Source of the DNA: an uncultured Bacteroidales bacterium | GTDB taxonomy: Bacteria > Bacteroidota > Bacteroidia > Bacteroidales > F082 | Length of the DNA stretch: 27,579 bases | Reading direction: 5' to 3' | Assembly (NCBI GenBank): GCA_937902805.1 | Contig: CALEMB010000138.1 | Span: 1-27,579 of the forward strand | Part shown: positions 7,668-17,200 of the stretch, one piece after another | Position numbering within the stretch: the first letter of the stretch is position 1 | Layout: each line of letters starts with the position of its first letter | Notes under the pieces: model-generated | The model's input: only the letters and a program-made list of their open reading frames with translations | Told to the model about the DNA's origin: nothing | Databases searched by the model: none | Translations under genes and position numbers: made by a program

Positions 7668-10600
7668 GTGAAAAAGATCCTAATCATAGTGTTTCTCATG
7701 CTTTTTGCCCAGCTCCATGCACAAGTGCGGATTGGCGAAAGGGAGGCTTTTTTGACCGCCACAAGATTTCTTCAAGAAAACACGAAGTTGCAAAACCCAA
7801 TAATCGCCTTAAGCGAAATGATTGGTAGCAAACAATCAGGACAGACCAACCTCTACGTATTTTCCATTGAACCGCGGGGATTCGTCATTGTTTCCGCGTT
7901 AGACGACATACTCGCTTACTCGCTTAATTCTAATATGCCTTCCAGCGAAGCCCTTCCCGACCATATCCGTTATTGGCTCAACCTTTACAATGAAGCCACC
8001 GACCGTTTCATGATGCATCCCGAGCAAAGAAAGGAAGCATTGAGAAATCAGACGATAGTTGAACCTTTGCTAACTTCCAGTTGGGGGCAGGGATGCTATC
8101 ATAACGCTGCCTGTCCCGTCTACAATGCCGGTCCCTGCCACCACGTCGAGGCAGGATGCGTAGCCATCGCTATGGCCCAAATCATGTATTATCACAAATA
8201 TCCTTCACAAGGTGCTGGTCGTGTAACCTATACCTGTTCACCCTACGGAGACCTCTCTGCCAACTTTGGAAACACCTATTATAAATGGGACGACATGGTT
8301 GACACGCTACATGAGAGCAACCCAGCCGTTGCGACATTGGTCTATCACTGTGGTGTCTCTGTGAAAATGCAATATAGTCCTACTGGAAGCGGTGCCTTTA
8401 CGCAGGAAGTACCCGATGCCTTACAGCATTATTTCTATTACCCTTCCGCATCCCTTTCAAGAAGAGACTCCTACAACGACGAAGCCTGGCAAAGGATCAT
8501 CAAAAACGACCTTGACCGACAGCACCCTGTGTACTATGCCGGCAGATCAGGCCTTGGAGCACATGCTTTCGTCTGCGATGGTTACGACGGCAACGGGATG
8601 TTTCATTTCAACTTCGGCTGGGATGGCGTAGCCGACGGCTATTATACGCTCGCTTCCCCTTACGGTTTTTCCGAAAACCAAAACATCGTCCACGACATCT
8701 ACCCCATTGATGAAATCCCCATCCAAAGCGACAGCCACGGAATCATTTATGTAGCTCCCGACGGCACAGGAAACGGTTCATCGTGGGCACAAGCCACATC
8801 AGAGCTTCAACTAGCCTTATTCAAATCCACAATGGATGACAGCTCCATCTGGGTCAAAGAAGGCACCTACACAGGAAAACCGGGAGAGAATTTCGCTTTC
8901 ACAGCTTTGTTCAAATGCAAACTCTATGGCGGCTTCAAAGGTGACGAGACATACGATTACGACCTCTCCCAAAGGGACTTCGAGGCCCATCCGAGCATAT
9001 TGGATGGAAGCCAGACACAAGGTGTGATAGGTGAAATCTCCAACAACGACAGTCTCATCATCATTGATGGCTTCACCATTCGAAACGGGAATGCCATGCA
9101 TGGTGGTGGAATTAGGTTGGAGAGCAACATGCAAATTAGGAATTGCAAGTTTTGCAACAACTATGCTTCTTCTAGCGGAGGAGCCGCTTCACAGCGATCC
9201 ATAGACGGGGCAAGAAACATCCTCATCGAAGACTGTGAGTTCTTCGACAACGAGGCCAGTTTTGGCGGAGCCGTCGCCGACTTTGGAAACACGACATTCA
9301 TCCGCTGCGTTTTCCACGACAACCAAGCCCAGAGTAGCGGAGGAGGCGTCCGTTGCATCAGCCACGGTTCCCCTAGTCGGTTTATTAACTGTACTTTCAG
9401 AAACAACACGGCTCAAAAGGGAGGCGGCATCGCGGTCGCCGAAAAACAAGGGCCTACCTTGTGGAGCTGTCTAATCAACAACAATACAGCTGAGACTGGA
9501 GGCGGCTGCTATTTTGCCCACAAAGCAAATCTTTACAACTGCACCATAGTAAAGAACGAAGGAACAGAGGTCTACGGAGGCATCTATTCCGACAGCCAAG
9601 CCAACATTAGGAATTGCATCCTTTGGGGCAATACCGACCCCAACGACGACATCCAGATTGGTCCACTTCAAACCCACAGCTATTGTGCCGTTCAGAACGA
9701 CCTAAGCGGGAAGGGAAACAATTTTAGCGCAACTCCAGAAAACGATGGAAATTCAGCCGAATTTTACATCAGGTTCAACAACCCCGACATTGCCGCTGGA
9801 AGTACGGGTCTTGGCGGCGATTGGAGGCTCCAACCCAACAGCCTTTGCATCAACCGTGGCGACAGCATCGTCGGTCAGCCTGAATTCGATTTGGACGGAA
9901 ATCCACGACTCAAAAACGGGTATGTCGACTTAGGTGCCTACGAAACAAATACAGCAACGCAATTCATCGAGGCATATTATTGCGAGGAAGATCCTTATTA
10001 TTACCAAGATTCTCTAATCTCTGGATTAGGCTATTTTTCTTTCCATTACCCCTGCGACCCTTACGACAGCCTTGTCGTCATTCACATGTCAAATCCGCCC
10101 ACCACAGTCTTTCATGCAGAGGAGATATGCGAAAACGAGATATTTGATTTCTTTGGCACCCCGCTTGCCGAAGCGGGTGTGTATTGCAAAACCATCGATT
10201 GCGTCACCCATGAGCTATCACTAAGCATAAAGCCGTTAGCTTCCACCTACATGCAAGAGGAAATCTGCGAGGGCGAGACTTTCGACTTCCTCGGCATATC
10301 CCTCAATGAAGCAGGAACTTATTATGACACAGTAGACTGTATCGCATATAGACTAGATCTTAACATCAAGCCTTCACCTATCTATCACATGGAGGAGGTC
10401 ATCTGCGAAGGCGAAACTTACAACTTCTTTGGCCGCTCTCTCCGCTATGGAGGACATTATTCAAAGGTAATTGATTGCCAACACTATGAGCTTGACCTAA
10501 CCATCAATCCGAGACCCACACTCCGTTGCAGCAACGACACCCTTGTACATTACGGCAATCCCTCCATTCTCGTTGCTTCTGGTGCAGATTCCTATTTATG

Positions 10601-10973
10601 GTCTACGAGCGATACAACAGACCGCATCACTATATTTCCGAAAGAGGACAAGATTTATTCCGTGACGGGATTCTCCAATTTAGGATGCAGAAGCACGGCT
10701 GTCATCAAAGTTTCAATCGATTATTCAGGCGATGGAACCTCTGAAGACGAGATCGTTGTCTATCCCAATCCCGCCAATGATAAAGTTGAGATCTACTCGC
10801 CACTCATTGACGAGGTAGAAATATACAATCCTATGGGCGAATGCATCGCACAAATCAATGCCGAGCGACAGGCCGTCATTTTGGATGTAAGTCAATACGC
10901 CAACGGCGTTTACATCATCCACATAAGAGAGCTAAACAACCACAATTACAAGAAACTCATCGTCAGTCACTGA
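7668..10973 (+). CDS. C10 (streptopain/interpain-like) cysteine peptidase fused to beta-helix, tandem Cys modules and T9SS domain
   Basis: An 1101-residue secreted protein starting at GTG 7668, with a signal peptide ending LHAQ. Residues ~19-125 look like the Spi-type prodomain. The C10 catalytic domain (~130-350) has TSSWGQGCYHNAACP, nucleophile Cys164 in EAGCVAIAMAQIMYYHKYP and catalytic His299 in GAHAFVCDGYDGNGMFHFNF. Residues ~365-660 contain polymorphic-outer-membrane-protein-like GG(G/A)-rich repeats (HGGGIR, FGGAVAD, SGGGVR, KGGGIAV, TGGGCYF), predicting a right-handed parallel beta-helix. Four modules follow, each with a (C)EGETFDF-like core, at Cys772, 821, 867 and 913; the last three repeat every 46 residues exactly. 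Residues ~955-1020 are Ig-like and ~1029-1101 a T9SS type A domain (VYPNPANDKVEIY, GVYIIHI). The role is presumably extracellular proteolysis with surface or substrate binding by the extra domains. The 3' end overlaps addA by 11 bp. Confidence 0.92.
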   Translation: MKKILIIVFLMLFAQLHAQVRIGEREAFLTATRFLQENTKLQNPIIALSEMIGSKQSGQTNLYVFSIEPRGFVIVSALDDILAYSLNSNMPSSEALPDHIRYWLNLYNEATDRFMMHPEQRKEALRNQTIVEPLLTSSWGQGCYHNAACPVYNAGPCHHVEAGCVAIAMAQIMYYHKYPSQGAGRVTYTCSPYGDLSANFGNTYYKWDDMVDTLHESNPAVATLVYHCGVSVKMQYSPTGSGAFTQEVPDALQHYFYYPSASLSRRDSYNDEAWQRIIKNDLDRQHPVYYAGRSGLGAHAFVCDGYDGNGMFHFNFGWDGVADGYYTLASPYGFSENQNIVHDIYPIDEIPIQSDSHGIIYVAPDGTGNGSSWAQATSELQLALFKSTMDDSSIWVKEGTYTGKPGENFAFTALFKCKLYGGFKGDETYDYDLSQRDFEAHPSILDGSQTQGVIGEISNNDSLIIIDGFTIRNGNAMHGGGIRLESNMQIRNCKFCNNYASSSGGAASQRSIDGARNILIEDCEFFDNEASFGGAVADFGNTTFIRCVFHDNQAQSSGGGVRCISHGSPSRFINCTFRNNTAQKGGGIAVAEKQGPTLWSCLINNNTAETGGGCYFAHKANLYNCTIVKNEGTEVYGGIYSDSQANIRNCILWGNTDPNDDIQIGPLQTHSYCAVQNDLSGKGNNFSATPENDGNSAEFYIRFNNPDIAAGSTGLGGDWRLQPNSLCINRGDSIVGQPEFDLDGNPRLKNGYVDLGAYETNTATQFIEAYYCEEDPYYYQDSLISGLGYFSFHYPCDPYDSLVVIHMSNPPTTVFHAEEICENEIFDFFGTPLAEAGVYCKTIDCVTHELSLSIKPLASTYMQEEICEGETFDFLGISLNEAGTYYDTVDCIAYRLDLNIKPSPIYHMEEVICEGETYNFFGRSLRYGGHYSKVIDCQHYELDLTINPRPTLRCSNDTLVHYGNPSILVASGADSYLWSTSDTTDRITIFPKEDKIYSVTGFSNLGCRSTAVIKVSIDYSGDGTSEDEIVVYPNPANDKVEIYSPLIDEVEIYNPMGECIAQINAERQAVILDVSQYANGVYIIHIRELNNHNYKKLIVSH

Positions 10974-13900
10974 CACTCACTATTTCTATGCCCGCCTCAG
11001 CAAGATAAACCAAAAATGCCCTTATCTCCTTGTCAGTCATTTCCTTCAAGGCATTGGCATAGTTTCGCACTTGTTTTTGGTGCTCTTCTTCGGCCTTACC
11101 CGTCTTGTAGTCAATCAAATAAATGGCATCGGGAAGCTCTGCGTAGCGGTCTAGGCGAAGGACTTTGCCTTGTTGAAGGATTTCACATTCCGTCTTCACC
11201 TTGGCAGAAGAATCAAAGGCCGAGGCAATCTGCGGATGTTGGACCATCTGCATGAAACGTTCGCGAATCCATGCCGCTGTCTCCTCGTCGATGGTGGCAT
11301 CTGTAACATAAGGCGACAACACCGATTCGATTTCATTGGCAGTGCGGATCTTTGCTAGAATCTGATGCACCAACTCACCGAATTCACGGGGTAATAGTTT
11401 GTCACTCTTCGACTGCCACACCATAGTCGGATTGGGGTCAACGGTGATTTTTCCGAACCAATCCGAAGCCATGGAATCGGTCATCGGCTCGTCTTTGACC
11501 TCATCGGTCTTCTCCTTCGGATTCCTGAAATCGGGGCTACCGAAACGATACACTAAGGCATCATCGTTTCCTTGCACTTCGCATTCTTCCTTGTCGGCAC
11601 AAAACTCGCGAAGCAGATTCGGTTTGTCGGCCTTGCTTTGCTTGGCGATAACATACAGGCGTTGCACGGCACGAGTGAAGGCCACATATAAAAGGTTAAG
11701 GTTATCCAAGCGATTGCTTTCCTTCTCTTTTTCAATATGTTGCACGGCAAATTCACCCATGTTTTCAGCGTTCTTGTCCATCTTAAACAACACCTTGTCC
11801 AGATTGGGGATGGCCTCAAAGCCCAAATCCTCAGGGCGCAGCCATTCCTCGGCAACCTTGCTAGCGTTTAGCTTCTCGTCCAAATCAACGATGGCCTCGG
11901 GATAGATGACCACAGGAAACTCCAAACCCTTGGACTTGTGTATCGTCATGATATTCACCGCATTGCCACTTACCGACTTTACGGCGAGCACATTCTCCTT
12001 CTTGTCCCAGAATGCCAAGAAACCGACGATGCCTTCCATTGGGCCCGACTGCCACCTGAAGACCTCGTCCATGAAGTAATTCAAGAAGGCGTCGCGGATG
12101 GTGTCGAAGCGGAAAATCCGCATCAACGAGGCGCAGAGGTCATAGAGGCAGGTCGCCTTGGAAAGTGTCTCTCTCAACAAGCCAGGCTCGCCTATGCCCA
12201 TCACCGTTTCGATTGCCGTCTCGCCCTTGGCGATGGCCTTCACCTCGTTGAAGCACTGGCTGACATCACCCTCAAAATCGGGATTCTGCGTCAACATCCA
12301 ATAGTATAGCACATTGGCAATATGTACCTCGTTGTCTTCATACATCAAATGCCGCAGCGTATTGACCAAAAGCTGCACCTTGTCGGACGACTTCAGCAAA
12401 ATCGACACTTGCGAGATGACGGGGATTCCTTTGTCGTTCAGGTAATTCGCAATCTCAGAACCCAAGTCCGACTTACGGGTCAAAATGGTGATGTCTTTGT
12501 ATTGGTAGCCTCTTTGGTCCACCAACTCACGGATGATGGCTTCTACCCTATCCAGACAATAATCAGGCTGGCTTTCATTGTCATAAAGTTCCACCTGCAC
12601 CAAACCTTCCTCTGTTTTGGCTTTCTTTTGGTAAATACTCACGCCCTCGTCGGTGCCAGGTTTTTCAGCCACATACACCTTTTGCGATTCTGGAGAGAGG
12701 TTCTTATAGGCCGCCTCGAAGAAGGCGTTGTTGAAATCCACCACATTGGCAAAAGAACGATAGTTGGTGTCAAGGTTCTTGAAAGCAAAATTGTCTTTTA
12801 AGTTCTGCTCAAACTGCCGAAATGCCGCCTCACGGTCATCCTTAGGCAAGGCATAAATGTCGGGCAGGTTGACAATCTGTTCCACCTCGCCGCTGCGGAA
12901 ACGGTAGATGGACTGCTTGCCATCGCCCACCACCATGCTCATCTGTCCCGAGGCCAAGCCGTTGTCAATCAGCGGCAAAAGGTTCTGCCATTGCAGTACT
13001 GAGGTATCCTGAAACTCATCCACGAAGACATGCTTGAAGCGCTCGCCAATACGCTCATACAAGAAAGGCACCGAGAAGTCGCCCATCACCGTGTTGAGCA
13101 GCTTGTTAAACTCTGAGATATGCACCACTTCCTCTGCCTCCACCAACTCATTGAACGCCGTCCGAATCTGCGCACGAAGGGCATAGAGGTACAAGAGGTT
13201 GCGCTGCGCCTTGTAGAACAAGTACTTGCCGAATTCCTTCCCATAGAACTTACTTAAGGGCTCAAGGATGGCAAGCAAGGCCGCGACAATCTCATCCACT
13301 TGTACCTTATCCAGCTGCTTTTCAGCCTCTTTCGAGAAACAATTCCGCTTCTCAAGCACGGTATAAAACCGAGTCCCAGGCTGTTCAAAAGTCTTATTGG
13401 ATAGTTTTCTGATAAAGGAGATGAAGCCTGCTTTTCCATAGGAATAACTAGCATCATCCAAATTGTATTGTCTTTCCAACGCATTGAAATCATCGACGAA
13501 AGCCTTTACTCTCTGTTCAAAAATGGCGATCTTGCGGTTCAGGAAGTCAAGTGTTTCCTTATATTGCTGTGCATCTTGTATCGTATTGCTCCCCTCCTTC
13601 TGGTAAGCTTTTTCCGACATCAGTTTCTTGATGAAATCGGCAAGTTGCACTTCAATAGCAGTAGAACGCTGGTTGTCGAACTGATTGTTGCTGAAGTCAA
13701 TAAGCAAATCGGTCAGGTAGTCGTCTTTGTCGGTAATTTTCAGTCCCAGATTGGCAGTGATCGTCTCCGCCACCTCGTCCGTATCGATGCTGACAGTATA
13801 TTGTGTGGGCAGGCCCAAGTCGTGGGCAAAACTGCGCGACAACTTTTGCACAAAGGCATCAATGGTGCTCACACAGAAACTACTGTAGTCGTGCATGATG

Positions 13901-14208
13901 CGGGTCATCAGGCGTTGGGCGTTATATTTCAACTCGGTATCGCTGATGTTCAGCTCTTCCATCAGTTTCGCCTCCATCGACTTGGGATCAAGCTCGGTGC
14001 TATCGATGATGTCTTTCAGTGCCTTCACGATTTTGGCCTTCATCTCATTAGCGGCGGCATTGGTAAAGGTGATGGCCAGGATGTTCCTATAATTGTCCAC
14101 AGCACCTTCACTACCGAGGCACAGCTTCAGGTATTCCTTAATAAGGGTGAAGGTCTTCCCCGCCCCTGCCGAGGCTTGAAAAACCTTGAAATTGTCGGCT
14201 TTTCCCAT
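10963..14208 (-). CDS. addA: AddA-like UvrD-family helicase/nuclease (double-strand-break repair)
   Basis: A 1081-residue cytoplasmic protein. A UvrD/SF1A helicase core has Walker A in QASAGAGKTFTLIKEY (residues ~11-26), Walker B DEFQDT at 397-402, NYRSF (motif IV region), TIHKSKGLEFPVV (motif V) and LLYVAFTRAVQRL (motif VI, ~837). The C-terminal RecB-type PD-(D/E)XK nuclease shows His948 in FGELVHQIL, Asp1020 in LRLDRY and Asp1033/Lys1035 in IDYKTGK. This order is that of AddA/RecB, which with a partner (AddB) resects double-strand ends for RecA loading. No addB is visible in the window. The ATG at 14208 lies 5 bp after the tamB stop, so the two genes should be co-transcribed. It converges on, and overlaps by 11 bp, the C10 peptidase gene. 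The assignment to AddA rather than another UvrD-nuclease fusion rests on domain order. Confidence 0.93.
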   Translation of the reverse strand: MGKADNFKVFQASAGAGKTFTLIKEYLKLCLGSEGAVDNYRNILAITFTNAAANEMKAKIVKALKDIIDSTELDPKSMEAKLMEELNISDTELKYNAQRLMTRIMHDYSSFCVSTIDAFVQKLSRSFAHDLGLPTQYTVSIDTDEVAETITANLGLKITDKDDYLTDLLIDFSNNQFDNQRSTAIEVQLADFIKKLMSEKAYQKEGSNTIQDAQQYKETLDFLNRKIAIFEQRVKAFVDDFNALERQYNLDDASYSYGKAGFISFIRKLSNKTFEQPGTRFYTVLEKRNCFSKEAEKQLDKVQVDEIVAALLAILEPLSKFYGKEFGKYLFYKAQRNLLYLYALRAQIRTAFNELVEAEEVVHISEFNKLLNTVMGDFSVPFLYERIGERFKHVFVDEFQDTSVLQWQNLLPLIDNGLASGQMSMVVGDGKQSIYRFRSGEVEQIVNLPDIYALPKDDREAAFRQFEQNLKDNFAFKNLDTNYRSFANVVDFNNAFFEAAYKNLSPESQKVYVAEKPGTDEGVSIYQKKAKTEEGLVQVELYDNESQPDYCLDRVEAIIRELVDQRGYQYKDITILTRKSDLGSEIANYLNDKGIPVISQVSILLKSSDKVQLLVNTLRHLMYEDNEVHIANVLYYWMLTQNPDFEGDVSQCFNEVKAIAKGETAIETVMGIGEPGLLRETLSKATCLYDLCASLMRIFRFDTIRDAFLNYFMDEVFRWQSGPMEGIVGFLAFWDKKENVLAVKSVSGNAVNIMTIHKSKGLEFPVVIYPEAIVDLDEKLNASKVAEEWLRPEDLGFEAIPNLDKVLFKMDKNAENMGEFAVQHIEKEKESNRLDNLNLLYVAFTRAVQRLYVIAKQSKADKPNLLREFCADKEECEVQGNDDALVYRFGSPDFRNPKEKTDEVKDEPMTDSMASDWFGKITVDPNPTMVWQSKSDKLLPREFGELVHQILAKIRTANEIESVLSPYVTDATIDEETAAWIRERFMQMVQHPQIASAFDSSAKVKTECEILQQGKVLRLDRYAELPDAIYLIDYKTGKAEEEHQKQVRNYANALKEMTDKEIRAFLVYLAEAGIEIVSVSD

Positions 14209-14213
14209 AACAA

Positions 14214-17200
14214 TCAGTTGTTTTCTTTCTTCTTTGGATTAAGCAACGGCTGGCTGGAGTTGATGGTATTCTGTTTCTTCAGCAGGTCGCGAAGCGTGGT
14301 GAACGAGCGGCTATATGACAAGCCCAAACCTTGTGTGTAAGGCGATCGTCGATCAAATGCCGCACTGTTGAAATTCGTATTGTAGTTGGAATGGTTGTAG
14401 AAATGGGCCTGCAATCGTCCGTCCTTCGACAACTTATAATACATGTCGACCTCTCCCACGATGCTGGAGGCATTGGCTGCATCGGAACTCGTCATCACAC
14501 CCACGTTGGTCTCAATGAGGAGGCGGTTCTCAAAAAGCTGAGTGCGTAAGGCCAATTGGTATTCGTTATACGAGTTAGCATCACCGGTATGGTAACTGAC
14601 ACCCAAATTGATGTTGTCTGTGATGTTCATTTGCACACCGCCAAGGATATTGGTAAGGCTCAAAGTAGAGATACCGCTGCCCGCATAAGCGAACGAATTC
14701 AATATCAAAAGTGATAAAGCCTGTTGTTCCATGACGGCATTGTTGGTGGTGTCAACAATCGAGAATACCGTTTGAGTGATGTCTTCCGAAGCATTGGGCA
14801 GTTTCATTCCAAAGGTCAAGGTAGGATTAAGCAAATTGCCTTTTAGGTGAATCAAGCATTCCACATTGACGTTGCTATTGTTCGCTGTGGAGTCCACCTG
14901 AATACCCAAACTCGACAGCGAAGCCCTGACAGAATAGGAACCTGTCGCGTCAATATGTCCATCGGTCGGGTCACCTGTCCACTTTAGTGTTCCACCCGAT
15001 TTCAGGCTAAATGTCCTACTAATCAGCTCCATAAGAACCAGTTGGAAACGTCCGCTCTTGATGGTATAGTCGCCATACATCGTAAAATCTTCCGAGGTAG
15101 CGGTGGCCATCTTCACGTTACCGTTACCCGTAGCCTCGATGGTACCGAGATTGCTGGGCAGGATGATTTTCAGGCTGGCATCGTCGGTGGCGTTCACGTT
15201 CAACTCCATGCCAAAGTTGCTCTGCTTCTTTTCCTCCTTTTTGACTTCCTCTTCTTCCTCGACGGCATTGTTGATGAACACGATAAAGTCGTTGTCTTTC
15301 ACCTTGGCAGACTTATTGAGCGGTATGGTGAGGTTGGTGCCATAATTCGTGCGCGCACCGATACTCAGTTTGATGTTGTTGAAAGGTCCTGTCACGCTAA
15401 CGACACCTGAGGCGATAGCTGTGCCATAGAAAGTGTCGTTGTCGTTGCTCGACGTGGCCAAAGCCAAGAAGTTGCGTGGATAGAGCTTCATATCCAAATT
15501 AAAGTCTTTCAGCTTGTTATGGTGTATCACGCCTTCAACACGCGCCGTATTGCCCAAGGTATCCGCCAGCACCATGTTTTCGAACGAGATGGATTTGTTG
15601 TCAACCAAAATCGTGGGGCTGAAGGTGTAATAGGTTTTCAGGTAATCGATTTTGCAGCCGCCATCCTTCAACGTTAGACGCCCCTGTATGTCGGGCTGTT
15701 GCAGCGATCCCTTGATGGCAATATTGCCTTTGCCAAAGCCTTTCATGTTCGTCACGACGCCCGTCAGGAAGGGGCTGAGGATATTAAGTTGCAGGGAATC
15801 GAGCTCTACGATAAAGTCAAGGTTATCCGTCTTCTTTGCCGTGTAATAGGAGCCGTACATGTTCAGCGTCCTTTTGAGCTCATCATTGATAATCTTAGCA
15901 TTGAGGCTAAGAGCTTTGTCGTTGTTGTCCCACGTGCTCTCTATGACTGCATCGCCGACCCCTTTGCCATTCAGTCCCAACTTTTGCACCTGCAGATTGG
16001 CCAGCACCATGGGATCTTCTTTTATGCCGCTCATCAACACATCACCGGAAGCCAAACCGTCAAGATCAATGCCACTGGCCATTAAGAGCATGTCAATGTT
16101 GGAAAGGTCGAATTGGCGCATCATCACCGACAGTGTGTCATTCGATGCCATTGGCACATAGCCATCTAGCCTGATAAACTGATCGTTATGGCTAAACATG
16201 ATGTTCGATAATGTGGTGCGGCCATCAGCAATGTCGATGAAATTGAGCGGCGAGGCAGTCCACAAGCTATCATTGATAAGGATGTCGGCCTGCGTGATGG
16301 AGAAGATTCCACCTTGCTCATGGGGATGGAAATAGGTCTCTATCAAGGCCTTGTTGTGGTCTACTTCGCTGACGTCGTCCCACTTGAACCGTGCGAAGAT
16401 GGTGTCGTTCGTCATTCGCGTGACCAAAGAGATATTATCCAAACCGTATGACGTGGAATCGCTTTGGCCGTACACGACTTCGCCCACCGACAACGACGTC
16501 ATTGCCGTCTTATAGAAGTTGAAGTGTTTCAGCTCGATGTCGTTGATCTCTACCGTTCCCACTTGTACGTTCTTTGAGCGTACCGTCAGGTTCAATGAGT
16601 TGGTGTGTGAGGTATAGGTGCCACTCACCGTCGAGTTGTTGGCGATCTGCACCGAAGGCATCAGCAGGCGGCTGATTGTGCTCATGTCTTTCAGGTTGAG
16701 TTGCACCATAAAGTCTTGGTCCACATCGTGGTTCTTCTGATATTCCAAGAATTTTTCACGGTTGCCCTCCCACTTCGGGAAATGCACGAAGGAATCGGCA
16801 TATTCGTTGAGCGACATCATCAGGCTGGCAAAGTTCATCTTGCCGGCCATCTCGAAGTTAAAGAAGTCGCAATTCAAATTGATTCGCCGCATCATCAGGT
16901 TATCGTCGACAATGGAGGCATTGAAGCTCTTCATGAAATACTGGCCGCGGCTGTCACAATACAACATGCTATCGATGCGCAGCGAGCCTTCCAAGTCGTC
17001 GATATCGAAGCCTGTCATATTGGCGTAAATCTTCGTGCTGATTTTCGAGATGGAGTCGCCCTTTATGAGTTTCAAGGCTCCCAGGTCGGCATAATGAATG
17101 TCGGCCTCGAAGTCAGACTTGGGGTATTTCTTGTTTTGGAAGTCAATCAAGCCATTGAAATCAAGCGCGATATCGTCGTCGTCAACCTTGAGATAGCCCT

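Noticed and set aside
7414..7671. 85-codon frame spanning the end of ppdK, the REP-like repeat and terminator
   Set aside because: It runs through a palindromic repeat and an intrinsic terminator and overlaps the ppdK 3' end; no family resemblance.
13468..14340. 290-codon plus-strand frame across the start of addA and end of tamB
   Set aside because: It is antisense to conserved helicase motifs and shows no recognisable domain; its length is a by-product of codon bias.
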